Shown piece by piece: positions 23,652 to 31,560 of a stretch of DNA of 31,721 nt. This DNA is from UBA2185 sp964564625 (GTDB lineage Bacteria; Desulfobacterota; Syntrophia; Syntrophales; UBA2185): contig CAZMBE010000032.1 of NCBI GenBank assembly GCA_964564625.1, positions 1 through 31,721 on the forward strand. The letters are read 5' to 3'. A program made the translations under genes and the position numbers. The notes beneath the pieces are model-generated. The model was not told the origin of the DNA, made no database searches, and was given only the letters and a program-made list of their open reading frames with translations. How positions within the stretch are numbered: the stretch's first letter is position 1; every line of letters starts with the position of its first letter.

Positions 23652-24932
23652 ATGCAATTTAAATACGGCCTTGATGAGCGGCCTCCCATTTCGGAGACCA
23701 TTCTTTATGGTCTTCAGTGGTTTGCCGTAACTATCCCGATCATCATTGTCATCGGGAAAATCACGGGTGAATTCCACTTTGCCGCCATCGGCGACCAGAT
23801 GGTCTATTTACAAAAACTCTCGTTCGTAATGGCGGTGGCACTTTTGGCACAGCTTATGTTGGGACACCGAATGCCGCTGATTGTAGGTCCATCAACAGTC
23901 CTGCTTATTGGGATTATCGCTAGTGCCGGGCACAATGCCGATACAATTTATTCCTCCATCCTCTGTGGAGGACTGATTCTTGCCGTTGCCAGCGTGACCG
24001 GTCTGCTCGGTCACTTGAAAAAACTTTTTAGCCCCAGAGTGGTAGCCGTCGTTCTCATTCTGATTGCCTTTACACTGGCACCGACAATACTCAACCTGAT
24101 TACATCCAGTGTAGTTAAGGCGGGACCCCTGGTTCATATCGCCTTTTCTCTGGTCTTGGTGATCAGCATGTTTGCTGCTCATAGAGTTCTCACCGGGGTC
24201 TGGAAATCAACCCTGATCATCTGGGCCATGATTGCGGGAAGTATCGTATGGTTCATGATATTTCCGGAGACATTCAGGACGGACCACATCGCATATGCCA
24301 GCCCGGTATCCGGTTTCTTCAAACACATGATCTCAGGGCTGTCTTTTAATGCGGGGGTCATGATTTCATTTCTGTTTTGCTTCTTGGCATTATTTGTCAA
24401 CGACCTGGGCTCAATCCAGTCCATGAATGAACTGTTGAAACCTGCGGATACAGGGGGGCGCGTTAACCGCGGTATCCTGATCACGGGACTATCTAATATC
24501 ATGTCCGGTTTTCTTGGGGTGATCGGACCGGTAAATTTTTCTTTGAGCCCGGGTGTTATCGTTTCTACCGGCTGTGCATCCCGGATTGTGATGATACCAA
24601 CCGCTGTTCTGCTTCTTTTATTGTCATTTTCTCCTGCAGTGATCGGTTTTATTGCCAGTGTCCCTTCCATTGTTATTGGGGCGATTCTGATTTATATCCT
24701 TTCGTCGCAAATAGCGGCAGGTTTGATGGTGGCCTTTGAATCGATCAAGGAATTCCAGATCAAAGACGGGCTCATCATAGGGCTACCATTAATGCTTGCC
24801 ACGATCATCGCCTTCCTGCCGGCAGACTTCCTTTATGACTTTCCCTCAGTCTTGCGGCCTGTTCTCGGGAATGGTTTTGTAGTAGGGATTACCGCGGCAT
24901 TTCTGATGGAGCATTGGATATTCAAAAATTAA
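23652..24932 (+). CDS. NCS2-family nucleobase (uracil/xanthine-type) permease
   Basis: A 426-residue integral membrane protein with about 12-14 hydrophobic segments. It begins FKYGLDERPPISETILYGLQWF, the usual NCS2 entry sequence (Y.ldd.pp....ll.glQ). HRMPLIVGPSTVLL corresponds to the conserved half-helix region, and the Asn/Asp-containing FVNDLGSIQSMNELL matches the substrate-site segment. PVNFSLSPGVIVSTGCASR is the second conserved half-helix. It would import uracil or purine bases by cation symport. AAAGGATG precedes the ATG. No purine or pyrimidine enzymes are nearby, so substrate cannot be inferred from context. Confidence 0.9.
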   Translation: MQFKYGLDERPPISETILYGLQWFAVTIPIIIVIGKITGEFHFAAIGDQMVYLQKLSFVMAVALLAQLMLGHRMPLIVGPSTVLLIGIIASAGHNADTIYSSILCGGLILAVASVTGLLGHLKKLFSPRVVAVVLILIAFTLAPTILNLITSSVVKAGPLVHIAFSLVLVISMFAAHRVLTGVWKSTLIIWAMIAGSIVWFMIFPETFRTDHIAYASPVSGFFKHMISGLSFNAGVMISFLFCFLALFVNDLGSIQSMNELLKPADTGGRVNRGILITGLSNIMSGFLGVIGPVNFSLSPGVIVSTGCASRIVMIPTAVLLLLLSFSPAVIGFIASVPSIVIGAILIYILSSQIAAGLMVAFESIKEFQIKDGLIIGLPLMLATIIAFLPADFLYDFPSVLRPVLGNGFVVGITAAFLMEHWIFKN

Positions 24933-25320
24933 AAGAGAGTTACCCTTTTTTTCTGAATGCAGACACCACCCAAATAGTGGGGGTGGGTGAAGAGAGGAGA
25001 GATGTCCTGCTTTATCGCTGCGAAAAACTTGATGTTGAACTTCGAGCATGCTGATTGATTTGAGAGGACCTTCGTTTTGTGAGGTGGCAGCATGTCAAGG
25101 ACAGGTTTAGTAAAGTGATATTGTAAACACGTGACCTCTTTTGATCATAAGGGGTCAGGTTCTATCCAACATTTATTTGTTGTAAAATTCCTCTACTCGT
25201 AAAAATCTTTCACTCTTGCACGAAACATTAAATTTCCAGAAAATACATACCAAATTAGACACAGCCAATCATTTATGAAGACCTATACAACTTCATTCAA
25301 ATGTTAATAGGAGTATGGAC
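24933..25320. other. 388-bp intergenic region with a hairpin
   Basis: TGACCTCTT (25132-25140) pairs with AAGGGGTCA (25149-25157), 9 bp with one G-T wobble and an 8-base loop, without a T-run. TTGTTG-17-TAAAAA (from 25177) is a weak promoter candidate for the next gene. Nothing else was seen. Confidence 0.4.
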
Positions 25321-25860
25321 ATGCTAATGGATAGATTGTTGCACTGCTTCCTTGAAAAACTAAGGGAAACAACAGAAAAGCCTTTGGTTGAGGAAAACTT
25401 GTTATTTTACAACTCATCTCACTTTCATCACATGCTCCGGATCGAGCGGAAAAGAGCGGAACGTTCCAGGAAGCCGTTCCTCCTCATGCTCATCGACCTC
25501 TCAAGCATAGATGATAGAGAATCCTACAGTTACATACTCGAGGAAATAAAGAAAATCCTTGTTTCCTGTTCAAGAGCAATAGACATAAGGGGATGGTACG
25601 AGCACAATGCCATCACAGGCACGATCTTCACTGAAATGGCATCCGTTGATGAGAAGTCAATCCAAGTAATCTCCCACAAGGTGCATAAAAAAATCAGTGG
25701 TTCATTCCATGCTGAGTGGGTGGGAAAGATCAGAATTTCCTTTCACCCTATTGTTCCATGTTCCGTATTACGTCTATTGCCGAAACATATCCCGGCAAAG
25801 AAATACGAAATACAAGGAATGGAGAAGAGCAGACTGTTTCAGGCATCCGCTAATGAATAA
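25321..25860 (+). CDS. GGDEF-like protein lacking the GGDEF motif
   Basis: A 179-residue protein. Residues about 31-165 follow the fold pattern of a short GGDEF-type domain: HFHHMLRIERKRAERSRKPFLLMLIDL (helix then first strand), ILEEIKKILVSCSRAIDIRGWYEHNAITGTIF and a final KIRISFHPIVPC strand. Where GG[DE]EF should stand the sequence is GWYEH (91-95), so cyclase activity is not expected. From memory, similar small proteins occur near exopolysaccharide genes in Deltaproteobacteria. ATG 25321 is preferred over 25315 because AGGAG lies 7 bases upstream. The next gene starts 5 bases after its stop, suggesting an operon. A regulatory or ligand-sensing role is inference. Confidence 0.65.
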   Translation: MLMDRLLHCFLEKLRETTEKPLVEENLLFYNSSHFHHMLRIERKRAERSRKPFLLMLIDLSSIDDRESYSYILEEIKKILVSCSRAIDIRGWYEHNAITGTIFTEMASVDEKSIQVISHKVHKKISGSFHAEWVGKIRISFHPIVPCSVLRLLPKHIPAKKYEIQGMEKSRLFQASANE

Positions 25861-25865
25861 CAACC

Positions 25866-26288
25866 ATGTTGCTCATTGATCAAGAGAGCAACTCCATGAA
25901 GCATGATTTTGAGGTATCCATAACTCGCGGTCCTCTCTATACATTGCCATGGTCATACATGATTCTAAACCGTGTTATCAAATGCCTTGATCGCAATGGT
26001 GATTCTATGGAAAACTTTATGATCGGAATTTATGTGATTAGGCGCAAGAGTTATATTAACGCCAAAACCATTAAAATTAAAACTATGGGACAGCGGCACA
26101 TTGAAGAAACAATCAGGCTGGCAAACAACGGCATTGCAGCAATGCTGTCAAGTCATTCTCGAACACCGGAGGGATATCAAATATTTCTTCAGTCGGATTC
26201 CGATGGGGAGTTGATATGCCAGCAGATTTTAGATGTATTATTGCGTTTACCTTATGAGAGGGTAGTCGTCGAGAGAATTAATTGTTAA
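25866..26288 (+). CDS. hypothetical protein paired with the GGDEF-like gene
   Basis: I do not recognise this 140-residue protein. It is soluble-looking and mixed alpha/beta, with VSITRGPLYTLPWSYMILNRVI near the N-terminus and IYVIRRKSYINAKTIKI in the middle. It has no signal peptide, no membrane segment and no cysteine cluster. It begins 5 bases after the preceding gene, so co-transcription is likely. No good ribosome binding site lies before the first ATG; an internal ATG at 25896 (MKHDFEVSI) is an alternative start. The alternating strand/helix pattern and size could fit another small signalling domain, but this is not demonstrable. Confidence 0.5.
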   Translation: MLLIDQESNSMKHDFEVSITRGPLYTLPWSYMILNRVIKCLDRNGDSMENFMIGIYVIRRKSYINAKTIKIKTMGQRHIEETIRLANNGIAAMLSSHSRTPEGYQIFLQSDSDGELICQQILDVLLRLPYERVVVERINC

Positions 26289-26506
26289 ACACTTCCCATA
26301 TCGATTAAAGTAAGAATTATCCAATGTGCCTTATTATATCTCAATGAAAAATGTGCTCATGTGTTATTTCTCTTATCGTGTCTAATAACAAGATTTATAT
26401 TACTACATACCGCAAGAACATCCTTGGAACATTATGCCGAAAGTTTTACAGAAAAGTGTTACGTACGACGTATATGGAATAGTGAAGATTACATGTTAGA
26501 AATGAT

Positions 26507-27211
26507 TCAGAAGGCAAACAGCTGGCGGGACCGTGTGATTGCGATCGCACGGTCTGTAAAAAACCAATGAACAAAAAACTTTTCGCCGTCCCAGCGGACT
26601 CTCGGTAAATCGCCGCAAATATAACGCGAGCCGGAACAGATCGTCATATTGTCAATGTCGAGGTGGCTATTAGTTCGATTGAAGTAGTCATACTCCATCA
26701 CTTCACGCTCCAGCAATGTAATACCAGAAATTTTCATTTTCTCGAGTTCGATTGCCGAGAGATTGCTGAGTTCCTCGTCAGCTTCGACACGATCGCGGAA
26801 CCAAACCACATAAGATCCTTGACGAGGATCACGGATGTTCATAACCACCACGTTATCCAGAGACTTGCCGGTGTACTTCCAGCAACTAAAGCGTTCGCGG
26901 CAGGAGTCATAAAGCAGCTGCGCGGTAATACGTTCATGCTTAGGCATAATCAACGGCCTATACCCGGGATGCGCAACAAAGGGTGTGATGCCGGCGAAGT
27001 CGGGATTCTTAATGCCAATCTGTTTTCGCCACAGTTCTATCCAATAATTAAATACTTCATCAAAATAGGGATTGGTGCGACGTGTCTTGATTAAAATCGA
27101 GGTTTTGAAGGCTTCAAGAGGCTCTATCTTTTCGGTGATAAACTCGCCGAGCTTAACAGTGGTCGATTTCATTGTTATCGATTCCGCAGAACATACCTGA
27201 TCAGAACTCAT
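26507..27211 (-). CDS. conserved-looking hypothetical protein (234 aa)
   Basis: I cannot assign a function. The protein is soluble and basic/aromatic, without signal or membrane segments. The middle has DSCRERFSCWKYTGKSLDNV and GSYVVWFRDRVEADEELSNLS. The C-terminal third has ISGITLLEREVMEYDYF, HLDIDNMTICSGSRY and LPRVRWDGEKFFVHWFF, a pattern I recall from uncharacterised proteobacterial proteins often scattered among accessory genes. Two starts are possible: ATG 27211 with no ribosome binding site, or ATG 27172 with a weak GGAAT upstream. Its last codons overlap a palindrome (26529-26554). It reads toward the preceding plus-strand genes and lies 205 bases downstream of the larger unknown gene. 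Confidence 0.6.
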   Translation of the reverse strand: MSSDQVCSAESITMKSTTVKLGEFITEKIEPLEAFKTSILIKTRRTNPYFDEVFNYWIELWRKQIGIKNPDFAGITPFVAHPGYRPLIMPKHERITAQLLYDSCRERFSCWKYTGKSLDNVVVMNIRDPRQGSYVVWFRDRVEADEELSNLSAIELEKMKISGITLLEREVMEYDYFNRTNSHLDIDNMTICSGSRYICGDLPRVRWDGEKFFVHWFFTDRAIAITRSRQLFAF

Positions 27212-27416
27212 TTATCAGTTAATGAACAGCATCGAAGTTACCGTTCCTTATACCTCATATTGATCAAAAAAGATAGAAAAAAATATTACGAAATAATTCC
27301 AGCATTGTAATGAAACGATCAATTTTACATATAAATTCTGATGAGTTCGGTATGAATCGGTGAATGCTGATCAAAGTTGACTTTCATACCGGTTTTTGTT
27401 GTTTTATCCCTTTATC

Positions 27417-28901
27417 CTACGACAGAACGATAAATTTACTGCTTTTCGCGCAATCAAAGATTTTTCTATCTTCATGGTCCAGATTAAACTGTGTTTGGTT
27501 TCTTTTTGTGCGATATGAAGTATATTGCTGTTCTATGTGCGCATAATTGCTGATGTTGGAAGCTGGACCCAGCAATGTTATTCCATTATCAGTGCGCAGT
27601 GCACTGGAAAGAAAATTCAACATTCGTTGTACAAAACCGGGACTTTTTACCGAAGTTGAACTCTTAATTTGAATCTTATCAACGACGAGGGCTTTCTTGT
27701 CGCTATAATCAAGCATATATATGTTTCCCACCCATTTCCTTTGATCAAACACGCGTATGTTGAAGAAGCGGGGAGCCAATAAATGTGCTGTGGCAAGTTG
27801 GACATCCTGTGAACAATCCCCTGAATAGACACCTTTATAAAAATCATGCAGGTCCTTGCAGGGAAAGAGACTTAGGTAGGGAACTTCATCGATAATATTT
27901 TTAACCAGCTTCTCTGCCCTGAGTATGTGGCTGCTAAAGAGAAAAAAGAATTCCTCAGTTTTCGCTTGAGAGAACTTATTTTCGAAAAAATTATTAAACG
28001 AGAGAAGCTTCTCAAGCATATTTTCCATGATGCCTGAGGCCTTCACCAGTTCTTCATGGGATGCACTTGCCGCATATGCATTCGTCAAGCGCTTAAATGC
28101 CCTCTCTATTTTTATTCGATCTTTCTTCTCGCTGAGCTGGTCAATGAGGGCTATGGTATTGGACTTGAAATTCTGCGATATTTTTAACCGGATTATTTTT
28201 TCTTTCGACATACGGAACAGCTTATTAAAATGGGAACTGAAAATATTTTGTTTGATGCGCCTGAGGCGGTTTTCAAGCAGCCGGTAAATGTCATCGCTTG
28301 TGGATCCCCAGTTGAGTTCTCTGCATTTCGCAAGCAATGCCTTGTCCAAAAGAAGCTTCTTCGGATCATACGCAAGCATTAAAAAGATGCTTTTCACGAT
28401 GTATATTCCAGTGTTACGTTCCTTTGTGTTTAAGTAATGGCGGAGCATGTCCGCGAGCAACTCATCAAAGTCAATCATATCCTGAATCTTTGCAGATGCG
28501 GAATGCCCTTTTACAGGCTGCGGGGTTGCTGCTTTTATCTCTGGCTTTGCCTTCTTTTTTTTCAGAATATTATGACCTTGACTGAGGAGGACACTGATCA
28601 AGTCAAAATAACTAAGCGGAACATCTTCCGCAAAGTCAAATTGGTTCGTTTCTTTTTGTTGCGATGGTGCATCAGTGTAATATGTAAGTTCGATATCTTC
28701 GATAATTTGACGGACTGTTGCTCTTACATTATACAAAGGGAAATCAAACCTTTCCGGAATCTGTGAGAGTATGGGGGGCTGAATTACAGCATGCTTTTTT
28801 ATAACCTTTACCAGGTGGCGGTATTGTGTATTGGAATAACCGCCGATAAACGATTTCATGTCGTCAAGCGTATGGAAGCGATACGGAGGATCTATGGCCA
28901 T
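27417..28901 (-). CDS. unrecognised 494-residue protein
   Basis: No family recognised. ATG 28901 (MAIDPPYRFHTLDDMKSF) is preferred because AGGA lies 9 bases upstream; an upstream TTG would only add a spurious hydrophobic stretch. The N-terminal region (1-100) is compact. A Lys/Pro/Gln-rich linker (KKKKAKPEIKAATPQPVKG) lies at about 110-130. Residues about 140-340 are mostly helical and basic (RLRRIKQNIFSSHFNKLFRM; long Lys/Glu-rich helices). The C-terminal part has DFYKGVYSGDCSQD, FFNIRVFDQRKWVGNIYMLDY and ALVVDKIQI, which reads as a folded alpha/beta domain. No transmembrane helix, no nucleotide-binding loop and no HTH were seen. Being monocistronic in an AT-rich region, it may be accessory. 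Confidence 0.6.
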   Translation of the reverse strand: MAIDPPYRFHTLDDMKSFIGGYSNTQYRHLVKVIKKHAVIQPPILSQIPERFDFPLYNVRATVRQIIEDIELTYYTDAPSQQKETNQFDFAEDVPLSYFDLISVLLSQGHNILKKKKAKPEIKAATPQPVKGHSASAKIQDMIDFDELLADMLRHYLNTKERNTGIYIVKSIFLMLAYDPKKLLLDKALLAKCRELNWGSTSDDIYRLLENRLRRIKQNIFSSHFNKLFRMSKEKIIRLKISQNFKSNTIALIDQLSEKKDRIKIERAFKRLTNAYAASASHEELVKASGIMENMLEKLLSFNNFFENKFSQAKTEEFFFLFSSHILRAEKLVKNIIDEVPYLSLFPCKDLHDFYKGVYSGDCSQDVQLATAHLLAPRFFNIRVFDQRKWVGNIYMLDYSDKKALVVDKIQIKSSTSVKSPGFVQRMLNFLSSALRTDNGITLLGPASNISNYAHIEQQYTSYRTKRNQTQFNLDHEDRKIFDCAKSSKFIVLS

Positions 28902-29277
28902 AAGAAAATATCCTAAGTAAAATAACAGAACTGTGCTTCCATACTTGTTAAGAGCTGGAAATATTGTAAGCAATTGTTTCTGCAACCATATTCAAGGTCA
29001 CTCCGTATAGAGATATATTAATGGAAACGAGATTCTCCACATTCGCCTCTCTTGTGTGCGGAGAGCATAAAGAGAACCTGACCGCATGTCAAATGATTTG
29101 ACTAAACGAGAAACTGTCAATTACGAGGCGTTATATTGTATGGTCACATGCTGTTTCAAGTTCATGCATAACTTTCCTGATTTTCCTTGTAATTTTCGCT
29201 AAATAGTTTATACATATGCTATAATTATTCATTCACCTCCAAGTTATTTTCCCGCAGATAATATGAAAGGAATAGAT
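28902..29277. other. 376-bp divergent intergenic region with an extended -10 promoter
   Basis: TGCTATAAT at 29217-29225 (perfect -10 with an upstream TG) is a likely extended -10 promoter for the plus-strand gene at 29278, with a leader of about 45 bases. No convincing -35 accompanies it. No ORF longer than about 26 codons with a start signal was noticed. Confidence 0.45.
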
Positions 29278-29724
29278 ATGAGAACGGCTTATTCAATCAT
29301 TATTTTATCATTTTTGCTTATCCTTATACTTGTAACCCCTGTAAATGGTTCTTCGGATTGGGTGAGAGGTGAAAGGTCTAATACTGGGAATGTTCTTTTC
29401 TATAATAAGGTAAGTATAAAACACAGGGCAGGGGGTATAGTTCAGGTTTGGTATAAATTGGTTTACTCTGATGAGGGTAGAGAGGAATGTCTTCAACATC
29501 TGAAAACCAGGGGATTTTTGCTTACAGAAGACTGGGATAGACTATCATATCGCCTGGCTTTAAAAGAAATAGACTGCAAAAACGAGATGTCTCGGTTTTT
29601 ATCTATTATTTTCTATGACACATATAGCACCGTATTATCAAGTGATTCATATGATAAACCAAAGTGGGACTATATAGTTCCTGGTTCAATGATGGACATC
29701 TTGCGAAAAAAAGTATGCAAATAA
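29278..29724 (+). CDS. exported surface-adhesin-E-like small protein
   Basis: A 148-residue protein with a strong signal peptide (MRTAYSIIILSFLLILILVTPVNG). The mature part follows the pattern of the adhesin-E-like family: W near the N-terminus, FYNKVSIKHRAGGIVQVWYKLVY (the strand-turn-strand with VQVW), RLALKEIDCKNEMSRFLSIIFYD, and a C-terminal IVPGSMMDILRKKVC. Two cysteines (in IDC and the final VC) could form the family's disulfide. ATG 29278 is chosen over 29263 because AAAGGA sits six bases upstream. These small secreted proteins are widespread and mostly uncharacterised in non-pathogens. No gene partners are adjacent. Confidence 0.7.
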   Translation: MRTAYSIIILSFLLILILVTPVNGSSDWVRGERSNTGNVLFYNKVSIKHRAGGIVQVWYKLVYSDEGREECLQHLKTRGFLLTEDWDRLSYRLALKEIDCKNEMSRFLSIIFYDTYSTVLSSDSYDKPKWDYIVPGSMMDILRKKVCK

Positions 29725-30156
29725 CCATATATTTTTAATCCTAAAATCCGCACAGCTATTCCTATAAACGAAGACGAAATGTCAGCATCTGATATCCTGT
29801 CATTCGGAAATTAAAAAATCATGAACAAGATGCCCGCATATCTGGATAGTCCTTTCTTTGTGAATCCAGACGGAAGACTCGCAGAGAGGCATTGCTCGGA
29901 TTGTTGTATGGTTGATATATGGGAGGAATCCCATGCAAAGGTTTGAGAGAATACTTACATGTACTCAGGTTAAAACATTAATCATGATCTCAGCATAGCA
30001 ATGAAAAAGGATGCCGTATCAACGAAGTCTAAGTGTTGAACGATCATTATTTTTAATACTATTAATACTTCAATGTTGAAAATATAATTTTTTATTAATC
30101 GATCATTATTAAATAACATGTTTTTATGGACGAAGGCCAAATGATGATCGTATGCG
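29725..30156. other. 432-bp intergenic region, AT-rich, with a doubtful 41-codon ORF
   Basis: An ORF at 29821-29946 (+) would encode MNKMPAYLDSPFFVNPDG and 23 further residues including CSDCC; its ribosome binding site (GGAAAT) is poor. CGATCATTATT occurs twice in direct orientation (about 30039 and 30100). Function of either is unknown. Confidence 0.3.
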
Positions 30157-30465
30157 TCACCGAGATTTACTTATAATAAAAATCAAAAAAAATATTATAA
30201 TTAATGCCCATAATGACAAACTCAAAAAAGCGGCGATGGATATTCCCTTATGAGTTTTAGACACTTCCTCGTAAAGATCTGAATATCTTCTCGCAATAGT
30301 AACATTTGTGTGATCTTGTTTTATTCTTCTATCTTGACCGCTTCTGCGTTCTTGATTAAATCTCCTTTCAGGTTCGGATCTGGGGATAACAACCTTTCGT
30401 CTGTCAATCCCTGAACGCCTATCCCATATATCTAGTTTCTTAGGAATCGAAGCATCACGTTGCAT
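30157..30465 (-). CDS. small membrane protein with repeated RR motifs
   Basis: A 102-residue protein with two parts. Residues 1-70 are very polar and contain repeated D/E-R-R units (WDRRSGIDRRK, PERRFNQERRSGQDRR, IARR). Residues about 74-100 form one transmembrane helix (ISIAAFLSLSLWALIIIFFLIFIISK). The RRSGxDRR signature is one I recall from many deltaproteobacterial proteins, sometimes beside signalling domains, but its function is not established. GGAAGG precedes the ATG. It lies 84 bases downstream of the XRE gene in the same direction and may be co-transcribed. Topology is probably N-in with a C-terminal anchor, by the positive-inside rule. Confidence 0.7.
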   Translation of the reverse strand: MQRDASIPKKLDIWDRRSGIDRRKVVIPRSEPERRFNQERRSGQDRRIKQDHTNVTIARRYSDLYEEVSKTHKGISIAAFLSLSLWALIIIFFLIFIISKSR

Positions 30466-30549
30466 TGTACCTTCCTTTTTATCAATTCAGCTTAATATTT
30501 TATGTTTTCAATAATTCTACGCTTTTATATTTATGATTTGTAAAATGGA

Positions 30550-30750
30550 TTACACATCGACATCTGACATGAACACTTCTTCAAATTTCTTTTGTAGTGC
30601 CTTCGCGACCTTCAGTTCCGAGTTTCTTCTCGTTGGCAAACCCTTTTCCATTTTTGCGATGGTTTGAGGAGCCAGACCGGCCCTTCTTGCTAGCTCTGCA
30701 AGGCTTAATGGAATAGCTTCACGATACTGTCTAATTTTATTTTTTTTCAT
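30550..30750 (-). CDS. small XRE-family HTH regulator
   Basis: A 66-residue protein that is essentially one Cro/C1-type helix-turn-helix: IRQYREAIPLSLAELARRAG (helices 1-2), LAPQTIAKMEKGL (recognition helix region), ELKVAKALQKKFEEVF (helices 4-5). GAGGAT precedes the ATG by about 8 bases. Such single-domain proteins are usually dimeric repressors, often antitoxins or phage/ICE regulators; no toxin-like gene is adjacent. AT-rich palindromes between its predicted promoter elements suggest autoregulation. The motif LAELARRAGLAPQTIAKMEKG is strong evidence for DNA binding; targets are unknown. Confidence 0.88.
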   Translation of the reverse strand: MKKNKIRQYREAIPLSLAELARRAGLAPQTIAKMEKGLPTRRNSELKVAKALQKKFEEVFMSDVDV

Positions 30751-31038
30751 TTCATCGCATCCTCAGGTAAAATGCTAACAGCATTATATTGATATTAATA
30801 TTAAATAATGTCAAGCAAAAAATATGAGCGATAGTTAATATTAATTAATATACATTAATCTTGTAAAAGGATGCATATAAGTATTGACATAAAAAAGCTG
30901 ATAATTGGTTTCTCAGGGAAAGAAAAGGTTTATCAATAGCCTGTCCCGAGCTGCATTGTTGCAAACCAAATAGTTCTTTTTTCTATTGAAACATGAATTT
31001 TCGGAGAAATAATAAATCACAATATATTGTAATTATAC
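30751..31038. other. AT-rich control region between the XRE gene and the receiver-like gene
   Basis: This part of the 416-bp divergent gap holds a cluster of AT-rich palindromes: ATATTAATAT (30792-30801), TTAATATTAA (30835-30844) and ATTAATTAAT (30840-30849). They may be operators, though AT-rich palindromes also arise by chance. No ORF worth calling was seen. Confidence 0.4.
30783..30814 (-). promoter_or_regulatory. predicted promoter of the XRE gene with palindrome in the spacer
   Basis: On the minus strand a perfect TTGACA (30809-30814) and a perfect TATAAT (30783-30788) are separated by 20 bp, longer than optimal. The spacer contains the palindrome ATATTAATAT (30792-30801). This arrangement suits an autorepressed promoter. 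Confidence 0.45.
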
Positions 31039-31067
31039 TTGACTTTAACCACCATATTTTGTATAAA
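31039..31067 (+). promoter_or_regulatory. predicted sigma70 promoter of the receiver-like gene
   Basis: TTGACT (31039-31044) and TATAAA (31062-31067) with a 17-bp spacer, about 100 bases before ATG 31167. Both hexamers match consensus at 5/6. Confidence 0.6.
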
Positions 31068-31166
31068 TTTGAAAAATCGCATTTGGATTAAACCTATTAT
31101 ACAGAATAGTAAGGTGGTGTAGTATCAATCACTACCAACCCAGGCTGAGGGCAGGATTAAAGGAAA

Positions 31167-31523
31167 ATGAAGAACATTGTGGTAGACTCTGCGAAAGTCT
31201 TAATTCACGATGATAGGCCGGACACACCGGAGTTCTTGTTGGAGATCATAGTAAGTCGCGGTTATAAAGCAGTCTTTGCGAAAGATGGTTCTGAGATTAT
31301 TGCCATGCTCTCAAATGATCAGTATGACGTTGTTCTCACTAATGGTGGTTATAGAGAACTTAATTCTGATCAGCATATTCAATTAAAAACTTCTTCTGTC
31401 TTCATAATCGGCATTAAGGATTCAGGTAGCCAGAATCAGGAAATGGAATTGAAGGCTGACTTATTTTTGCCGAGGCCCTTGTTAATTTCGGAACTATGGC
31501 TGGCAATAAAACAGCATATCTGA
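31167..31523 (+). CDS. degenerate receiver (pseudo-REC) domain protein
   Basis: A 118-residue single domain matching the CheY-like fold: VLIHDDRPDTPEFLLEIIVSRGY (acidic pair Asp15-Asp16, helix 1), AVFAKDGSEIIAMLSN, YDVVLTNGGY, SSVFIIGIKDS and LFLPRPLLISELWLAIKQ. The usual phosphoacceptor Asp is Asn59 (AAT codon) and the conserved Lys of the KP motif is Arg103 (AGG codon). Phosphorylation is therefore unlikely, so it may be a phosphorylation-independent protein-protein domain. AAAGGA lies very close to the ATG. No kinase or output domain is adjacent; the next gene is an RHH regulator. Confidence 0.75.
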   Translation: MKNIVVDSAKVLIHDDRPDTPEFLLEIIVSRGYKAVFAKDGSEIIAMLSNDQYDVVLTNGGYRELNSDQHIQLKTSSVFIIGIKDSGSQNQEMELKADLFLPRPLLISELWLAIKQHI

Positions 31524-31560
31524 ACTTGATAGCATATTTATTGAATATACAGCCGTCCTC

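Noticed and set aside
25160..25320. Possible sigma54 promoter before the GGDEF-like gene (TTGCACG element)
   Set aside because: Only half of the GG/GC pair is present at the right spacing.
26361..26570. 69-codon plus-strand ORF after the GGDEF-like pair
   Set aside because: No ribosome binding site, no recognisable features, and its end overlaps the convergent gene through a palindrome that accounts for its similar C-terminal residues.
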